From Brasilonema angustatum HA4187-MV1 (lineage in GTDB: Bacteria > Cyanobacteriota > Cyanobacteriia > Cyanobacteriales > Nostocaceae), in contig JAHHGV010000029.1 of the NCBI GenBank assembly GCA_019359695.1, positions 52,964 to 116,963 on the forward strand: DNA of 64,000 nucleotides. Reading direction: 5' to 3'. The translations under genes were made by a program, and so were the position numbers. Shown one piece after another: positions 62,911 to 64,000 of the stretch. Every line of letters starts with the position of its first letter. Positions within the stretch are counted from its first letter, which is position 1. The notes under the pieces are model-generated. The model was given only the letters and a program-made list of their open reading frames with translations. It ran no database searches and was not told where the DNA came from.

Positions 62911-64000
62911 TTACCAGGGTAAACGACCTGTAAAAATGCCTTGACGTTCTTTCTCTATTTCTAGCTGTTGTCGTAATCTAGCATAAACTTCACGAGCAAG
63001 CGCTTCGAGAGCAATTTCATCATCTTCTTTTGAATTAGCTAAATTTGAATTAGCTGAATTTGAATTAAATGACTCATCAAAAGGACTTTTTATAGTTTCT
63101 GTTATTAGCTTTAGATCGGGAGATATATCGCTGGCTAAAGTTTTCTCTAGATTATCATCAATTGCTTTATGCGAATATGCAGGTTTTTGTTGAATAGGAA
63201 AAGAGTTATTGCTTGTTTGGGAATTGTAACCACCTCCTGTTTCACTACTAAAGTTAGTAAAGCTAGCTTCTTCATTCCCTATATTTAGTAAAGTTTCAAT
63301 ACTTGACCATTGTGAAGGAGTATCTAAATTATTCTTAGAGGATGTATTATTTGAATTTGCTTTTATAAAAATTAAGGGTGGCGATGAATAATTATTTTGC
63401 TCGGCAGTTTTTCTTTGTACAATATCTTCTGCTATATCACGTTTGTTGAGATATTCTAGTAAATTAAGATTTTTTTGTGTATCTGCTTTGTTAATTACAG
63501 ACTTCCCCGGTTTAAGCATAGCGGGTACTGTATTTGAAGCTGCTACAGGCTGATTATTGTCAACTTTTAACTGTGTTACTTGTCCGCCCTTCGCAGGCTG
63601 TAATGGTGAAACTTCTTCTTGAAGTGGTATCGTTTGCTCAGAAACTAATGCGGTTGTTTGTGTATTTGGTGTTGTCGGGTTAAATGTCTGGTTTGAAGCT
63701 TGCTGTAATGGTGAAACTTCTTCTTGAAGTGGTATCGTTTGCTCAGAAACTAATGCGGTTGTTTGTGTATTTGGTGTTGTCGGGTTAAATGTCTGGTTTG
63801 AAGCTTGTTGTAATGGTGAAACTTCCGAAGTTTGAGGTGATGCTATAGGCTCAGAAACATCCACCGTTGTTTCTGTATTTGGTGTTGTCGGGTTAAATGT
63901 CTGGTTTGAAGCTTGCTGTAATGGTGAAACTTCTTCTTGAAGTGGTATCGTTTGCTCAGAAACTAATGCGGTTGTTTGTGTATTTGGTGTTGTCGGGTTA
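62911..64000 (-). CDS. Large repeat protein of the eCIS operon (partial, N-terminus beyond the right edge)
   Basis: The frame is open from base 64000 to a stop at 62911, at least 363 codons; the ATG at 63864 lies inside a repeat and is unlikely to be the start. The visible N-terminal part is made of 35-36-residue repeats (VSPLQQASNQTFNPTTPNTQ followed by TTALVSEQTIPLQEE). A Ser/Asn-rich region follows. The last 45 residues (LEALAREVYARLRQQLEIEK, then ERQGIFTGRLPW) are a conserved-looking amphipathic helix and C-terminal tag. Position directly before the Pvc7-like gene suggests a structural accessory such as a fibre, tether or scaffold. No recognised domain. Confidence 0.6.
   Translation of the reverse strand, partial: NPTTPNTQTTALVSEQTIPLQEEVSPLQQASNQTFNPTTPNTETTVDVSEPIASPQTSEVSPLQQASNQTFNPTTPNTQTTALVSEQTIPLQEEVSPLQQASNQTFNPTTPNTQTTALVSEQTIPLQEEVSPLQPAKGGQVTQLKVDNNQPVAASNTVPAMLKPGKSVINKADTQKNLNLLEYLNKRDIAEDIVQRKTAEQNNYSSPPLIFIKANSNNTSSKNNLDTPSQWSSIETLLNIGNEEASFTNFSSETGGGYNSQTSNNSFPIQQKPAYSHKAIDDNLEKTLASDISPDLKLITETIKSPFDESFNSNSANSNLANSKEDDEIALEALAREVYARLRQQLEIEKERQGIFTGRLPW
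63601..64000. repeat. 105/108-bp tandem repeats in the right-edge gene
   Basis: Equivalent positions recur at 63601, 63706, 63811 and 63919, so the units are 105, 105 and 108 bp, nearly identical except one variant unit. They continue past the window edge. Confidence 0.9.

Overview
The window looks like DNA of a filamentous, probably heterocyst-forming cyanobacterium. The reasons are many HIP1 octamers (GCGATCGC and variants), very small palindromic dispersed repeats of the Nostoc type, a RarA-methyltransferase fusion typical of cyanobacteria, a CyRepA1-type plasmid replication protein, and a conjugation system of the cyanobacterial (MPF_C-like) class. No rRNA, tRNA or CRISPR array was recognised. 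All family assignments come from reading the sequence and were not checked against a database.

Left part (1-35437), plasmid backbone. It holds a ParM-like segregation ATPase (cut by the left edge), a MobV relaxase fused to a primase-like C-terminus, a nonsense-mutated rarA-methyltransferase gene with a nonsense-mutated neighbour, a VapBC-type toxin-antitoxin pair, and a long minus-strand block (26317 down to 9089). That block reads, in transcription order, VirB2-like pilin, VirB3, VirB4, VirB5, VirB6, VirB8, VirB10, VirB9/TraK-like, a lytic transglycosylase, a small membrane protein, the VirD4 coupling protein, and three accessory genes including a Ycf46-like AAA+ ATPase. Further right are two DNA-binding-type proteins, a likely operator pair, and a replication region with 98-bp direct repeats directly before the 1211-aa primase-helicase (CyRepA1 family).

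Middle (35438-39890), a nested insertion-sequence island. An IS630 sits inside an IS1182-type transposase remnant. A decayed ISAzo13 element has subterminal hairpins. A second decayed IS630 has split an array of 18-bp direct repeats that resembles a Tn7-like transposon end and has itself been hit by two very small palindromic repeats.

Right part (39895-64000), an extracellular/thylakoid-type contractile injection system (eCIS) locus. It has a Pvc16-like DUF4255 cap, a DUF4157 protein, two candidate cargo proteins, an AAA+ ATPase (Pvc15-like) with a partial duplicate, a DUF4159-like protein, gpI, gpJ and gp25 baseplate homologues, a VgrG-like spike, a Pvc7-like tube-adaptor protein and a repeat protein running off the right edge. 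Sheath and tube genes are not seen and would lie beyond 64000. Interspersed are two Hanks-type kinases (one with MORN repeats), a second PIN toxin-antitoxin pair, and a secreted protein with about 34 Pro/Gln-rich 8-residue repeats plus a beta-barrel-like C-terminus.

The most interesting signal is a common N-terminal signature shared by the DUF4157 protein and the two otherwise unrelated neighbouring proteins. It may be a loading or recognition signal of this injection system. The link between a conjugative plasmid backbone and an eCIS locus is the second main point, although the IS island between them could also be an assembly or integration junction.
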